22,222 nt of DNA from Desulfofustis sp. (lineage in GTDB: Bacteria > Desulfobacterota > Desulfobulbia > Desulfobulbales > Desulfocapsaceae). The stretch is taken from assembly GCA_029287755.1 (NCBI GenBank), contig JARFQM010000436.1, positions 1-22,222 on the forward strand, read 5' to 3'. The position numbers and the translations under genes were made by a program. A model generated the notes under the pieces. It saw nothing but the letters and a program-made list of their open reading frames with translations. It was not told where the DNA came from and did not search any database. Shown here piece by piece: positions 22,020 through 22,222 of the stretch (position 1 is its first letter; each line of letters opens with the position of its first letter).

Positions 22020-22222
22020 ATGACCAGAGTGGTGATGGGCCTGCTGTTCAATGACAGCGGCAGGATATTGATTGCCAGGCGCAATCCCAGCAAACGATAC
22101 GGCGGACTGTGGGAGTTTCCCGGCGGCAAGATCGAAGCCGGTGAGACCATAGAGGAGGCCCTGGAACGGGAGATCATGGAAGAACTCGACGCCCCGATCA
22201 TGGTGGGCCGGGTCTATCCCGG
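22020..22222 (+). CDS. mutT: MutT-type Nudix hydrolase, N-terminal part (runs off window)
   Basis: The first 67 codons are present. The start MTRVVMGLLFNDSGRILIAR and the segment RYGGLWEFPGGKIEAGE are typical of MutT 8-oxo-dGTP pyrophosphatases. The Nudix box reads GGKIEAGETIEEALEREI followed by MEELDA, matching GX5EX7REUXEEXGU except that the late Gly is Asp. Such enzymes remove oxidised dGTP and so prevent A:T to C:G changes. I chose the ATG at 22020 (GGGGGATGGGAAGC upstream) over an in-frame ATG at 22011. It begins 25 bases after the glycyl-radical enzyme gene and may be cotranscribed with it. Confidence 0.88.
   Translation, partial: MTRVVMGLLFNDSGRILIARRNPSKRYGGLWEFPGGKIEAGETIEEALEREIMEELDAPIMVGRVYP

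Overview
The window is about 60% G+C and gene-dense. It looks like a chromosome of an anaerobic or microaerophilic bacterium, most likely a deltaproteobacterium (Desulfobacterota). Reasons: a selenophosphate synthetase that is itself a selenoprotein (in-frame UGA), a glycyl-radical enzyme with its activase, rubrerythrin, and a UMF1-type transporter. The taxonomic placement is inference. I see no tRNA, rRNA, CRISPR array, transposase or phage gene.

Layout. 1-1314: start of valS and dgt, both on the minus strand. 1468-2959: a two-helix small membrane protein overlapping a UMF1/Atg22-like MFS transporter. A near-perfect 26-bp inverted repeat (2960-3020) ends that unit. 6949-3030 (minus): a four-gene unit with a MurG/COG4671-like glycosyltransferase, a polytopic membrane protein, a six-cysteine mini-ORF with a good ribosome binding site, and a DedA-ATP-grasp fusion. 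This is my best candidate for an undescribed envelope system. 7090-8490: a small membrane protein and a VKOR-thioredoxin fusion. 9578-8517 (minus): selD, read through a UGA codon at 9516-9518. 9845-10678: pirin. 11814-10702 (minus): selU (mnmH), which consumes the SelD product.

12085-12585 is rubrerythrin behind a Fur/PerR-like box. It is followed by a strong hairpin, a Ub-Mut7C protein overlapping a Mth938-domain protein, and a convergent twin-CBS protein. 14584-18020 is a cluster-9 (Zn/Mn/Fe) ABC transporter operon: binding protein, an unknown anchored protein, ATPase, and a permease fused to a DtxR/MntR-like C-terminal domain. 18515-18078 (minus) is a nickel superoxide dismutase made with its own Sec signal peptide. 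18709-21994 holds a glycyl-radical activase and a glycyl-radical enzyme that matches trans-4-hydroxy-L-proline dehydratase at all the active-site positions I can recall. The window ends inside a MutT-type Nudix gene.

Themes: selenium use (selD, selU), oxidative defence (rubrerythrin, Ni-SOD, pirin, MutT, Dgt) and metal homeostasis (ABC transporter with built-in sensor-like domain). The same 14-bp AT-rich operator-like sequence lies before both rubrerythrin and the glycyl-radical activase, which suggests shared iron or peroxide control of two otherwise unrelated units.
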